Shown piece after piece: positions 24,975-34,192 of a stretch of 64,000 nt of DNA. The DNA comes from JACQAP01 sp035275265 (GTDB lineage Bacteria; Pseudomonadota; Gammaproteobacteria; Burkholderiales; JACQAP01). Below the pieces are notes generated by a model, which was given only the letters and a program-made list of their open reading frames with translations, did not search any database and had not been told where the DNA came from. Both the position numbers and the translations under genes were made by a program. Position 1 is the first letter of the stretch. Every line of letters starts with the position of its first letter. The stretch is taken from contig DATENC010000025.1 in NCBI GenBank assembly GCA_035275265.1, forward strand, positions 1 to 64,000. The letters are read 5' to 3'.

Positions 24975-26360
24975 TCAGTAGGCATTGCGGTCTTTGAATA
25001 CGATCGTGACCGTCCTGAACATGATCCAGAAGTCCATGGCAACTGACCAGTTGCGCATGTAATCCAGGTCGTATGCCACCCGCGACTGCATTTTTTCCAC
25101 GGTTTCCGTTTCGCCGCGATAACCGTTGATCTGTGCCCAGCCGGTAATACCCGGCTTCACCTTGTGGCGAATCATGTACCGCTTGATCACCTTGCGGTAT
25201 TGCTCGTTTAGGGCGACGGGATGCGGCCTCGGGCCGACAATGCTCATTGTTCCCTGTATGACATTCAAGAATTGGGGCAGTTCATCCAGAGAGGTGCGGC
25301 GCAGAAAAGCTCCGAGGGGCGTGACTCTGCTGTCATGTCGCTTTGCCTGCCTGAACACCGAATCTCCGTCTTCGGCCACGGTCATGGACCGGAACTTGTA
25401 AACCATTATTTCCGCACCGTCGAGGCCGTATCGCCGCTGCTTGAATATTGCCGGTCCGCGGGAAGTGGCCTTGACACTTAGCGCGATCACCAGCATCAAG
25501 GGCCAGATGAGCAACAGCACAAGGCTCGCGAAGAAGATGTCTGTCAGACGCTTGAGGATGCTGTTGAAGCCTAAGAATGGAGAATCACAGATTGCAACGA
25601 CCGGAATACCCTCGAGCTCATCGAATCTGGCCTGAATCAGATCGAAGACAAAAATATCGGGCACAAAATAGATGGAGGCAGTGGTGTCACCCAACTCGTC
25701 CAACATCTTCATGATGCGCGGTCTAGCAATCATTTGCAGAGTTATATAGATCATGCTTACGGAGTGCTCGCGGATCCATGCCGGCATGTCCGCGATCCTG
25801 CCAAGCAGAGGACCGCCGCCGCTTTCCAGCCGTGTTGGATGTCGGTCGTCGAAAAAGCCCACAAACTCTATACCGAGGTAAGGATCATTCTCAACTTTCT
25901 GCGCCAATTTGAATCCCAGCGCATTCGCACCCACCACAACCATGGAAGCAGCTCTGGCATTTCCGCCCATCATCTTCTCTACGAGATAGCGGAAAGCAAT
26001 ATGCACGACGACCAAGGCAAACGGAGTAACGAGAAACCAGGTGACCATCACCTTTCGCGAAAAATGTGCGGAGAGTTTTGTCGCAAATCCGAGGAACAAT
26101 ACGATCCCGACTATAGTGAGCCAGTGGAGCAAAACCTTTTTGCCCGCCGGTGTCGGCCGCAGACCGCGCCATGATCGAAACACGTCGACATCGTCGAATA
26201 ACTGTGTGGCGATCAGGAAAACGAGGATTGCGAGTGCCACGTAGTGGCCCGCGAAGACCTCGCCGAATACGTATATGGACACGATAAATGTCGCGACAAT
26301 GGTCGCCGGACTCAGCAGGCTTTTTATGAGCGTAACTGAGGGCAATTCACCCGTTACCAT
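24975..26360 (-). CDS. Undecaprenyl-phosphate sugar phosphotransferase (WcaJ/EpsB type priming enzyme)
   Basis: ATG 26360 follows AAGGAG with normal spacing; an upstream in-frame extension has no family similarity. Residues 1-140 contain four membrane helices, followed by a Rossmann-like part (MVVVGANALGFKLAQKV). A last helix (FFASLVLLLIWPLMLVIALSVK) leads into the conserved bacterial sugar transferase domain: IFKQRRYGLDGAEIMVYKFRSM, RVTPLGAFLRRTSLDELPQFLNVI, and GPRPHPVALN. It loads the first sugar-1-phosphate on undecaprenyl phosphate. 461 residues is the usual length for this family. Confidence 0.92.
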   Translation of the reverse strand: MVTGELPSVTLIKSLLSPATIVATFIVSIYVFGEVFAGHYVALAILVFLIATQLFDDVDVFRSWRGLRPTPAGKKVLLHWLTIVGIVLFLGFATKLSAHFSRKVMVTWFLVTPFALVVVHIAFRYLVEKMMGGNARAASMVVVGANALGFKLAQKVENDPYLGIEFVGFFDDRHPTRLESGGGPLLGRIADMPAWIREHSVSMIYITLQMIARPRIMKMLDELGDTTASIYFVPDIFVFDLIQARFDELEGIPVVAICDSPFLGFNSILKRLTDIFFASLVLLLIWPLMLVIALSVKATSRGPAIFKQRRYGLDGAEIMVYKFRSMTVAEDGDSVFRQAKRHDSRVTPLGAFLRRTSLDELPQFLNVIQGTMSIVGPRPHPVALNEQYRKVIKRYMIRHKVKPGITGWAQINGYRGETETVEKMQSRVAYDLDYMRNWSVAMDFWIMFRTVTIVFKDRNAY

Positions 26361-26858
26361 GAAACTTTCACTCCTTTGGGAATTGCATCCTGTTGATAAG
26401 CTGCCCGGCGAAGCGATTCCCGAACCCGGCGCGAGGTGGGCGCCAGCGTTCTCCCGCGCAAAGAACCGGACACGGTTTGCGTCCAACGCGGTGACAAGCA
26501 CCACTTTCGTGGTGACCGCTTCGACCTGCCTTGCATTCCGCCCGGGGGCGATTGCCGCCGGATCGATCAGGTTGCGTCGGACAGGCGAGTGACGCAACCC
26601 TGCCGACAATAACGGCGAGGCCAGACAGATGCGTCAGCTTGTTTTCATCTCCGGGTCAGCGCTCTAGGGAACGGACCGGCCTTGGCAGTTCTGTTAACTA
26701 CCCGATCTCACGCTAGCCAAAGCCAATTGGAAAATCAAATCTATCAAAGTGTTAGGTTTTGATAATGTCTTTGCCAATCAAATTCTTGGAAGCGCCCATG
26801 GCCGCATCGGGCCGAAAAAAATTTCCGACAGCGGCAAGCTATTGCGTCCGGCCGGCCG
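26361..26858. other. Upstream region of the priming-transferase gene
   Basis: About 500 bases without a supported gene. It contains an AT-rich inverted repeat, TATCAAA at 26742-26748 and TTTGATA at 26758-26764, which might be an operator or only the junction of old rearrangements. The promoter of the transferase gene should be within it. Confidence 0.4.
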
Positions 26859-27020
26859 CTAGCGAATACGCAGGGCGGGGATTTCCTGAAACTCGGCGCG
26901 CAGGAACTCGGTGAATGCCCTTTGCCGATACGTGCCGGGCGGACAGGTAAGCCGCGTTGATCTCTGCCGGCGGCGGCGCGTATTCGGTCAGGATCGCCTT
27001 CGTCTTTGCCAATTCGCGGG
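26859..27020 (-). pseudogene. C-terminal fragment of a LysR-type regulator, frameshifted
   Basis: On the minus strand the residues ILTEYAPPPAEINAAYLSARHVSAK are the last part of a LysR effector domain, in which PPP..I.AVY...RH.SAK is the standard end. The frame is then lost near 26915 and resumes in another frame as FTEFLRAEFQEIPALRIR, ending at TAG 26859-26861. No start or helix-turn-helix is present. The fragment abuts a transposase fragment on the other strand at about 27010-27025, so an insertion probably cut the gene and both have since decayed. Confidence 0.7.
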
Positions 27021-27405
27021 CTCGCCAGACCAACGATAACGCGCTGGCCGAATGCAAGAACGGCGCGGTCATCCGCAAGTTCACGGGCTACAGCCACATC
27101 CCACAATAAAGACGCGACGGCCATCAATCGCTTCTACACCGACGCGCTCAATCCCTATCTTTACTTCCAACGGCCCTGTTACTTCGCCGTCAACAGAGGA
27201 CGCAATAGGAAAGATGCGAAAAACCTATCCCCACGACCAGACCATGACGCCCTGGGAGCGACTGGAATCCAGCCCTATTTGCCAGACTCACCTGAAACCC
27301 GGCATCACTGACTTGTCACTCGAACAACAAGCCAATGCCATGAGCGATAATGACGCTGCAAAGCAAGTACAGAAGGCTCGAAACCTACTGCTCCAGTCCC
27401 GAGCG
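27011..27405 (+). pseudogene. Decayed transposase fragment (DDE integrase-core C-terminus)
   Basis: Reading the plus strand in pieces gives RQTNDNALAECKNGAVIRKF then GYSHIPQ and a stop at 27107-27109. In another frame follow INRFYTDALNPYLYFQRPC, and in a third TMTPWERLESSP...LSLEQQANAMSDNDAAKQV. In order these match the end of an integrase-core transposase, whose family has NDNxLxExKNGxVxRK and GYxHIPQ followed by NPYxNxHRPC. At least two frameshifts separate them and the catalytic N-terminal part is missing, so it is inactive. The IS family cannot be named with certainty. No terminal inverted repeats were found. Confidence 0.8.
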
Positions 27406-27526
27406 CAACAGTGCAGCCTCATCTTGCGATTGGAAAATACGCGCGCAGCCGGCCTAAACTGCCCTTTACTTCGGGCGATCGGCTGGAGACGCTTACCGCC
27501 CTTTACATCTGCCGAGTTACGTAGGG

Positions 27527-28507
27527 TTGAAACTACTCATCAAGAAGACAGATAACGACGGTCGTCTTGCCCTCATTCCAGACTTTCTGACGACCTCCTG
27601 GACCATCGAGGTCGCGGACAGCAGCAACCGCGAAGAGTTGGCGCGCAAGATTTTGGATGCGGACGCGATGGTCTCGATGAACTGGTCGACGGACATGCCC
27701 CCGGCGCCGAGACTGCGGCTTCTTCATCTTCCCGGGGCGGGCACGGACGACATCGCGTTCGAATCGGTGCCCGAACAAGCGGCGGTGTGCAACGTCTACG
27801 AGCACGAAATCGGCATAGCCGAATACATTCTCTCGGCAATGCTTCAATGGGTAATCGGAATCCCGCGACTGGATGCGGCTCTGCGCCGCGGCCTATGGTA
27901 CGGCTCTGCCCTGTCGGGACCGCGCCACGATGAATTGCATGGCAAGACTGTGGGAATCATTGGCTATGGCCGTATCGGTCGTGAAGTCGCCCGCCGCGCA
28001 TGCGCCTTTGGCATGAAGGTGCTGGCCTGCAGCCGCACTCCCCGAAGCGGCGACGAGTTCGTAAAGCGTGTGGAGGGGATGGATCGCATGCCTGGACTGC
28101 TACATGAGTCTGACTTCGTAGTCTTGGCATTGCCGCTGGAACCATCAACGGCCGGGCTGTTCGGTACGCAGCAACTGGCAAAGATGAAACCCAGCGCGGT
28201 GATCATCAACGTGGCGCGCGGCGCTTTGATTGACGAACGCGCACTGTTCGAAGCATGCAAGGAAAAGCGTATCGGCGGTGCCGTGATCGACACCTGGTTC
28301 AAATACCCCGCCCAAGCCGGTGCAGTTGCTGAGCCTTCGAGTCTGCCCTTCCGCGAACTCGAGAATATCATCATGACTCCGCACGCATCGGGATGGACGG
28401 AGGGATTGCGGCCACGCCGCAGTAAAATGATCGCCGCAAATCTCGATCGGCTGGCCCGCGGCGAACCTTTGGTAAACGTCGTCAAGCAACCTGTCGCTGG
28501 CCGATGA
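27527..28507 (+). CDS. D-isomer-specific 2-hydroxyacid dehydrogenase
   Basis: NAD-binding motif GKTVGIIGYGRIGREVARRA is present, and the catalytic Arg (INVARGALIDE), acid (VIDTW) and His (TPHASGW) are all in place. The 326-residue length fits the family (phosphoglycerate/glyoxylate reductase-like). The start is TTG 27527, the only reasonable candidate; the preceding bases carry a decayed transposase, so the original promoter may have been lost or replaced. It is followed 33 bases later by the hydratase-like gene, suggesting one operon in which a 2-oxo acid is reduced. The substrate is unknown. Confidence 0.85.
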   Translation: MKLLIKKTDNDGRLALIPDFLTTSWTIEVADSSNREELARKILDADAMVSMNWSTDMPPAPRLRLLHLPGAGTDDIAFESVPEQAAVCNVYEHEIGIAEYILSAMLQWVIGIPRLDAALRRGLWYGSALSGPRHDELHGKTVGIIGYGRIGREVARRACAFGMKVLACSRTPRSGDEFVKRVEGMDRMPGLLHESDFVVLALPLEPSTAGLFGTQQLAKMKPSAVIINVARGALIDERALFEACKEKRIGGAVIDTWFKYPAQAGAVAEPSSLPFRELENIIMTPHASGWTEGLRPRRSKMIAANLDRLARGEPLVNVVKQPVAGR

Positions 28508-28540
28508 GCCACAAGCGAGTTTCATTCGAGGAAAAAGAGC

Positions 28541-29329
28541 ATGGACAACTGGGCCGCCGAACAGGCTGCCAGAATCATTTGGAACACCTGGCAGGCCAAT
28601 GACCGCATCGATGGCCTTCCCACAGATTGCCGGCCGACAACCCGGCGGGAAGGTTACAAAGTTCAGTCGGAAGTGGCCCGTCTGTCAGGTCACGCGTCGT
28701 TCGGATGGAAGATTGCGGCGACCAGTCGAGCTGGACAGAAACACATTGGCGTGGACGGGCCGCTGGCTGGCCGGCTGTTCGAGAACCGTGCGTTCCAGTC
28801 GGACGCCACAGTACCGATGATCAATAATCTGATGAAGGTCGCGGAGGCCGAATTCGCATTCCGAATGGCGCGCAATCTGCCGCCGCGCACGACCGCGTAC
28901 TTGATGGAGGAAGTGCTTGACGCCGTGGCATCCATGCATCCGGCTATCGAAATTCCTGATTCCCGCTATCATGAATTTTCCAAGGTTGGGGCCGCACAAC
29001 TCATTGCCGACAATGCCTGTGCCAACTACTTCGTACTAGGGCCGGCCACCAGCGCCGAGTGGCGTCGTCATGACCTGGCTGAACACCCCGTCTCGGCGTG
29101 GGTAAACGGTAAGCTCGCACGCGATGGAAAAGGCGCCAACGTACTTGGCGATCCGCGTCTGGCCCTGACTTGGCTCGTCAATGAACTTTCGGCAGTCGGC
29201 GAACCGTTACGAGCCGGACTTGTAGTAACCACGGGCACTTGCGTCGTACCGGTGGACATCTCACGTGGCGACCACGTGGTTGCGGATTTTGGCCTTTTCG
29301 GGCGCATTGAGGCGCGATTCACTTCCTAG
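28541..29329 (+). CDS. 2-keto-4-pentenoate hydratase / fumarylacetoacetate-hydrolase-like family protein
   Basis: The protein of 262 residues has VAEAEFAFRMARNLPPR and HPAIEIPDSRYHE, in which acidic residues (E-x-E and D) bind the divalent metal, as in MhpD-type hydratases. WKIAATSRAGQKHIGVDGPLAGRLF is the substrate-lid region of the family. It hydrates enol-type 2-keto acids from aromatic meta-cleavage; here its partner is a 2-hydroxyacid dehydrogenase instead of a full pathway, so the physiological substrate is open. ATG 28541 follows AAAAAGAGC. Confidence 0.85.
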   Translation: MDNWAAEQAARIIWNTWQANDRIDGLPTDCRPTTRREGYKVQSEVARLSGHASFGWKIAATSRAGQKHIGVDGPLAGRLFENRAFQSDATVPMINNLMKVAEAEFAFRMARNLPPRTTAYLMEEVLDAVASMHPAIEIPDSRYHEFSKVGAAQLIADNACANYFVLGPATSAEWRRHDLAEHPVSAWVNGKLARDGKGANVLGDPRLALTWLVNELSAVGEPLRAGLVVTTGTCVVPVDISRGDHVVADFGLFGRIEARFTS

Positions 29330-29527
29330 CCGCTGGGCCGAACTTTCCCATGAAATCAATGGTCAGGCGTGGCGCCGAGATAGTTTCCGTGCGATAGTAG
29401 GCGCTGTCCCGGACCTGGCAATTAGCCCCTCTTGGTAAACCGAGCCTTCGCCGCTCGGCGTGGGCAAGAAAGCCAGACCTGACAAGCGGCCCAAACCAAT
29501 ACGGCTACAAAGAGGAAATGAGTCCGT

Positions 29528-30973
29528 ATGCAGCTTTACTACCCGCGCTCGTTTCTGAAGTTGATTCTGGCCGGTTTTTCGCTCGCCGTTCTTCCGCTTA
29601 TTTTCGCACTCATCAACAACGCCTTCTCGATCAACCAGCTCGCCAACCACACGCAACGGGTGGTTTATCAAGCGGTACAGGCCACCCAGAACAGCCGATT
29701 CCTGATCGAGCAGATCACCAACATGGAGCGCAGCGTCCGGCAGTTCGCAATCATCGGCGAGCCATCGCTGCTTCAAGGCTACGGACTGGCCCATGAGCGC
29801 TTCGTGGATACCGCCCGCAGGATGGCGACGCTGCCGCTGGATTCTCGGCAGAAATTAGCGCTGGAGGCCCTGCGCGCACGAGAATCTGCTTTGTTCGATC
29901 GAATCGGACAGTCGGGAGCAAAGGCGAACGTAATTGGGTCCGCGGTAGCGGAGCTTGCCACCCTGTCCGACGCGGCACGCGCGCTCGACGACCAAGGCAA
30001 CTTGCTGGTGGACCGCGAAGTCGACACCATGCAGAAAATGGCCGGCGAAGTGCAGCGCTTCATTTACTGGCAGTTGCTGGCATTGGTGCCGATCGCACTA
30101 TTGCTGGTCGTTGCCGCGACGCTTCTGATTTCCAAGCCGATCGCCCAGCTCGAATCGGCGATCCAGAACCTTGGGGAGGGCAGATTCGAAGAGCGCATCA
30201 CCGTCAGCGGCCCGGCCGACCTGGAATCCCTGGGACATCAGCTCGACTGGCTGCGTCTGCGTTTGCTCGATCTGGAAGAACAGAAATCGCGTTTTCTGCG
30301 CCATGTGTCGCACGAATTGAAGACTCCCCTGACTGCGCTGCGGGAAGGCGTGGAACTTCTGTCCGATGAGGTGACCGGGAAAATGACCGCCGGCCAGTTC
30401 GAAATCGCGCGCATCCTCAGACAGAACACGTTGAGGCTGCAGAAGCTGATCGAGGACTTGTTAAACTATCACAGCGTCCAGTTTCACACGTCGGCACTGA
30501 CGTTCTCGCAATTCGACCTGAAAGTTATGGTGACGCGGGTTGCGCAACAGCATTCGTTGACGATGCGCAGCAAGAATTTGAGCCTGAACCTGTCCGCCTC
30601 AGACCTCCAGATTGAAGCCGACGAAAACAAGATAGAGGTGATCATAGACAATCTGCTGTCCAATGCCATTAAGTTCTCCCCCGCCGGCGGCACCATCCGC
30701 GTGCAGCTTCGCCGGCGTGGCTCAGATGCTGTCATCGACTTCATGGATGAAGGTCCGGGCATTTCTCCCGAAGAACGCGGGCGCGTGTTCGAGCCGTTCT
30801 ACCTGGGCAACACCGTGTACACCGGTCCGGTGAAAGGTACGGGGCTCGGGCTGGCGATCGTCCGCGAATATGCGACCGCGCACCAGGGCAGCGCAGAAAT
30901 CATCGACGATGGCAATCCCGGCGCACACCTGCGAGTGGTTCTGCCGACCCGGCAGATGGAGGCAGCAGCATGA
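29528..30973 (+). CDS. qseE: Sensor histidine kinase QseE/GlrK-like
   Basis: An inner-membrane kinase of 481 residues with TM1 near 11-30, a helical periplasmic sensor of about 150 residues, TM2 near 181-202, and a HAMP segment to about 255. The H-box SHELKTPLTALREG has His at 262, then N-box DNLLSNAIKFSP, the G-boxes DEGPGIS and GTGLGLAIV. The downstream genes for a coiled-coil lipoprotein and a sigma-54 response regulator overlap by four bases each, the arrangement of the enterobacterial qseEGF (glrK-qseG-glrR) operon. The signal it reads is not evident. Confidence 0.88.
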   Translation: MQLYYPRSFLKLILAGFSLAVLPLIFALINNAFSINQLANHTQRVVYQAVQATQNSRFLIEQITNMERSVRQFAIIGEPSLLQGYGLAHERFVDTARRMATLPLDSRQKLALEALRARESALFDRIGQSGAKANVIGSAVAELATLSDAARALDDQGNLLVDREVDTMQKMAGEVQRFIYWQLLALVPIALLLVVAATLLISKPIAQLESAIQNLGEGRFEERITVSGPADLESLGHQLDWLRLRLLDLEEQKSRFLRHVSHELKTPLTALREGVELLSDEVTGKMTAGQFEIARILRQNTLRLQKLIEDLLNYHSVQFHTSALTFSQFDLKVMVTRVAQQHSLTMRSKNLSLNLSASDLQIEADENKIEVIIDNLLSNAIKFSPAGGTIRVQLRRRGSDAVIDFMDEGPGISPEERGRVFEPFYLGNTVYTGPVKGTGLGLAIVREYATAHQGSAEIIDDGNPGAHLRVVLPTRQMEAAA

Positions 30974-31554
30974 TTAGGCCGCATGTGGCGTCAGTCATTG
31001 TACTGGCCACCCTTCTCGGCGGCTGCATGGCAGCCACCGAACCGAACACGCGTCGCGACCCGTGGTACCAGGCCGCGGTCGAACCCTTACAAGGCGATGA
31101 TACCCGCGCACTGCACTTCTACGATAACGCGCTCAAGCTCAAGGGAGCCGAACTTGCACGCAAACTCGAATCGACCCGCCAGGAATTCGAGAAAGACAAG
31201 TCCGGACTCAACCGGATGCAGCTAGCCATGCTACTGTCGATGCCGGGCACCGGGTTTCGCGATGACCCGGCGGCATTGACCCTTGTTCAGCCTTTCTTGA
31301 ATGACAAGGCCCACGAAAATTCTGTGCTGCGTCCTCTGGCCTTGATGCTTCATTCACAACTTTCCGAACTCAAACGGCTAGACGAGCAGCGTTCCGAACT
31401 CAAACGGCTTGAAGAAGCGCTTCAACAGCAAACGGCAAAGACCAGGGAAGAACAGCGCCGTGCGGATGCCCTGCAACAGAAACTGGAAGCCATTCTGGAA
31501 ATGGAAATGAAAATGATCGAGCGTGAGCAAGCGGCGCCACCGAAGAGGCCATGA
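30970..31554 (+). CDS. qseG: QseG-like lipoprotein with C-terminal coiled coil
   Basis: The signal ends in the lipobox LGGC (Cys near residue 18), so it is a lipoprotein. The middle has two helical repeats typical of regulators of sensor kinases. The C-terminus (about residues 125-185) is a coiled coil with a duplicated SELKRL repeat: 18 bases (31362-31379 and 31392-31409) are identical with a 30-base period. By position it is the QseG analogue, an outer-membrane-associated protein that acts on the kinase. It overlaps qseE and qseF by ATGA on both sides. Confidence 0.75.
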   Translation: MIRPHVASVIVLATLLGGCMAATEPNTRRDPWYQAAVEPLQGDDTRALHFYDNALKLKGAELARKLESTRQEFEKDKSGLNRMQLAMLLSMPGTGFRDDPAALTLVQPFLNDKAHENSVLRPLALMLHSQLSELKRLDEQRSELKRLEEALQQQTAKTREEQRRADALQQKLEAILEMEMKMIEREQAAPPKRP

Positions 31555-32903
31555 TCATGTCAAAGGCGCGAGTTCTCATCGTCGACGACGACCCCGATTT
31601 ACTCCGGCTCTTGACATTGCGTCTGGAGGGCTCGGGTTACGCAGTGGAGAGCGCTGACAGTGCGGAGCGCGCGTTGGCAAGGTTGTCTGCGTCCACCCCG
31701 CAACTGGTGATAACCGATCTGCGCATGAGCGGAATGGACGGCATGGCGCTGTTCGAAAACATTCACAAGAGCAACCCGGCGTTACCAGTGATCATCCTCA
31801 CGGCGCATGGCACCATTCCGGATGCGGTTGCTGCAACCCAGCGCGGCGTGTTCGGGTATCTCACCAAGCCTTTCGACAGCAAGGACCTGCTGGTGCAAGT
31901 CGAAAGGGCCATCACCCTCAGCGGTAGCCACGCAGAGAAGACGGCGGGCAACGCCGACTGGCGCATCGAAATCATAACGCGTAGCCCGGCGATGGAAAGT
32001 ATTCTGGGTAAGGCCAAGCTGGTGGCGGCCAGCGACGCTAGCGTGCTGATCCGCGGAGACAGCGGCACCGGCAAGGAACTGCTGGCGCGGGCGGTACACC
32101 GGGCGAGTCCGCGCGTGGAAAAGCCGTTTGTTGCGGTCAACTGTGGCGCCATTCCCGAACAATTGCTGGAGTCCGAGTTGTTCGGCCACATGAAAGGCTC
32201 GTTCACAGGCGCCGCTCGAGATTACAAGGGGCTGTTCCAGTCAGCGGAAGGAGGTACGGTTTTCCTCGATGAGATCGGCGACATGCCGTTGCCGCTGCAG
32301 GTAAAGCTGCTGCGTGTGCTACAGGAAAAAGAGATCCGGGCAATCGGATCCACTCAAACGATTCCCGTGGACGTGCGCATCATCTCCGCGACTCATCGCA
32401 ACCTCGAGGATGCAATCAAGATCGGGGCGTTCCGCGAAGACCTTTATTACCGGCTCAATGTCGTATCGTTCGCTCTGCCCTCGCTCGTCGACCGGCGCGA
32501 AGACATCCCAGTTCTCGGTGCGTATTTCCTCGCGCACCTTGCCGACAAATACAAGAAACCCCTCAACGGATTTGCCTCCGAGGCGATGGAAATTCTGGTG
32601 AAATCGGCGTGGCCCGGAAACGTGCGCGAACTGTACAACGTCGTTGAACAGGCGGTCGCGTTGTCGACCACGCCAATCATTCCGCCCGCGCTCGTGGAAA
32701 ATGCAATCCGCGGCCAAACTGCCGAACTGTCGTCCTTCGAGGCGGCACGAAGTGAGTTCGAGCGCGAATACCTCGCCAAACTACTCAAAATCACCGGTGG
32801 CAACGTCACCCAAGCAGCGCGACTTGCCAAACGCAATCGCACCGAGTTCTACAAATTGTTGCAGCGGCACCACCTGGATCCCAAATTGTTCAAAGCGCTT
32901 TAG
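31551..32903 (+). CDS. qseF: Sigma-54-dependent response regulator QseF/GlrR-like
   Basis: Receiver domain with the phospho-acceptor Asp56 (VITDLRMSGMDG) and the switch Thr/Lys (ILTAHGT, LTKPF). AAA+ domain with Walker A GDSGTGKE (169-176), a sigma-54-contacting loop GSFTGA (216-221, the GAFTGA variant with Ser), Walker B TVFLDEIGDMPLP, and arginine-finger region FREDLYYRLNV. C-terminal helix-turn-helix NVTQAARLAKRNRTEFYKLL. Start ATG 31551 overlaps qseG; a second ATG at 31557 is possible. The consensus -24/-12 site at 33065-33080 is the nearest candidate target. Confidence 0.92.
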   Translation: MIMSKARVLIVDDDPDLLRLLTLRLEGSGYAVESADSAERALARLSASTPQLVITDLRMSGMDGMALFENIHKSNPALPVIILTAHGTIPDAVAATQRGVFGYLTKPFDSKDLLVQVERAITLSGSHAEKTAGNADWRIEIITRSPAMESILGKAKLVAASDASVLIRGDSGTGKELLARAVHRASPRVEKPFVAVNCGAIPEQLLESELFGHMKGSFTGAARDYKGLFQSAEGGTVFLDEIGDMPLPLQVKLLRVLQEKEIRAIGSTQTIPVDVRIISATHRNLEDAIKIGAFREDLYYRLNVVSFALPSLVDRREDIPVLGAYFLAHLADKYKKPLNGFASEAMEILVKSAWPGNVRELYNVVEQAVALSTTPIIPPALVENAIRGQTAELSSFEAARSEFEREYLAKLLKITGGNVTQAARLAKRNRTEFYKLLQRHHLDPKLFKAL

Positions 32904-33064
32904 CCGATATTGTCATCTCGCCCCGGGACGACATGAATTTTCCGCTCTTTTCTTAAGCGGTTAGGCTGCGATCGGGCGGCATCGTCGCTGACTGGCGACA
33001 ACCACACCCGTTGCCAAGTCGTTGGCGCAGCATAACTATCTGCCACGATTACGTAAATGTGTTC

Positions 33065-33080
33065 TGGCACGAAGGCTGCT
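33065..33080 (+). promoter_or_regulatory. Sigma-54 type -24/-12 promoter
   Basis: TGGCACG (33065-33071) - four bases - CTGCT (33076-33080) matches the consensus TGGCACG-N4-TTGCW at all but one base, with GG and GC spaced by exactly ten. It lies about 105 bases upstream of the gene at 33186 and 160 bases downstream of qseF. This is the best -24/-12 site seen in the window, and a sigma-54 activator sits next to it. Confidence 0.75.
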
Positions 33081-33185
33081 TTTTAAGTCTACTGAAAGCG
33101 GCTGCGGATGGCGGCTCCAAGAGGAACCGAGCCCGCCGCGCACGGAAGCGAAACAATCAATTACAAGATCTCAAACTAGAAGAAA

Positions 33186-33734
33186 ATGGACCAGCAAAGT
33201 CGCCTGCTACCCCTCCTGACTATCGCTGCTGCGGCATCGGTTGTAGCGTTCAGCGGCATCGGAATCGCGGCAATAACGGGGCACCTCTCGATCGCGCGAT
33301 CGAGCCTCAATCCCTTCTCCGCGTTCGGCGGCGCAGTTGTGATAGCGGATTCCGGCTCGAGCCGGGTGGTTTCCGGCATTACCCACGCAGGGTTGACCCG
33401 TAGCACCGGGGAAATCACGGCGCATAGCAAGCCGTTGAATTTCCGCCCCGGTGCACGCCTTCCCGCGCGCAAGCCGTCCTGTCCAAACTGCGGGGTGGTG
33501 GATTCCATCAAACCGCAACAGACAAGCGGTGGCGACAGCAAACTTGCCGCGGCGCTCGGCACGACAGGCAGGGCCTATCAGATCGACAACGACAAACTCA
33601 GTGCCTTCAGCTTTGTCGTTGTTGTGCGCATGGAAAACGGCACCCTGCGCACCATCCACGAGAATCAACGTCCACCGTTCAGCATCGGCGAGCGAGTCCA
33701 ACTGGTCAACGGTACGGTCATTCCACTGGGTTGA
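33186..33734 (+). CDS. SlyB-like envelope protein lacking the glycine zipper
   Basis: The start has a hydrophobic segment (LLPLLTIAAAASVVAFSGIGIAAITG) as an uncleaved anchor or signal. The middle has CPNCGVVDSIK and the end has VVVRMENGTLRTIHENQRPPFSIGERVQLVNGTV. This pair (C.NCGVV.SI, then VRMxDGTxRTIxxxxxPxFxxGxRVxLVNG) frames the glycine-zipper 2TM domain in SlyB/PcpY-type proteins, but here the zipper itself is missing between them. An sigma-54 promoter is upstream, so it is a candidate QseF target linked to envelope stress. The function is unknown. Confidence 0.65.
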   Translation: MDQQSRLLPLLTIAAAASVVAFSGIGIAAITGHLSIARSSLNPFSAFGGAVVIADSGSSRVVSGITHAGLTRSTGEITAHSKPLNFRPGARLPARKPSCPNCGVVDSIKPQQTSGGDSKLAAALGTTGRAYQIDNDKLSAFSFVVVVRMENGTLRTIHENQRPPFSIGERVQLVNGTVIPLG

Positions 33735-33848
33735 ACTTACAAAGCAACGAGTTCGATGCGTGGGTTGTAATCCTTAACGACATCGTGGAGACTTAATAGA
33801 GTATTCGCTCGAACAACTAAATCCCTCAATGCGCTTTTGCTTTTTCGA

Positions 33849-33881
33849 CGCCCGATTTCCTCCCTTGTCGGGCGTTTTCTT
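33849..33881 (+). terminator. Rho-independent terminator
   Basis: CGCCCGA (33849-33855), a 12-base loop, TCGGGCG (33868-33874), then TTTTCTT. It lies 114 bases past the stop of the SlyB-like gene and should end that transcript. It lies inside a short open frame at 33829-34188, which argues against that frame being coding. Confidence 0.75.
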
Positions 33882-34192
33882 GTCTGCGCTCTTCTCGCGG
33901 GTGGCCGTGGCATTCGAGAAAGTGTCTTCCTCAGCGGCTGCTCAGGATGCCGGCCTCACCGCTGCGGAAAATAGGCTATGCGAAACAAACTGGTGCCGGG
34001 GCTTGGCAATCCCGCGTTTTCCCAGCAGGATTGGCAAACCGACGAACCTCAGAAAGGTAGCCAACTTGGTCCGTGAAGTCGCGCGGCGGAAACAGTCAAT
34101 CATGAAGGCCCATTCACCCTCCGGTCCCAAACACTTTGACTACGCTTGTCAACAACAGACCGCAGACGCCGATGACCGGAACCGGTGAAGTC

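Noticed and set aside
33829..34188. A 119-codon plus-strand open frame after the SlyB-like gene
   Set aside because: A Rho-independent terminator lies inside its first part and the product has no motif; no good ribosome binding site.
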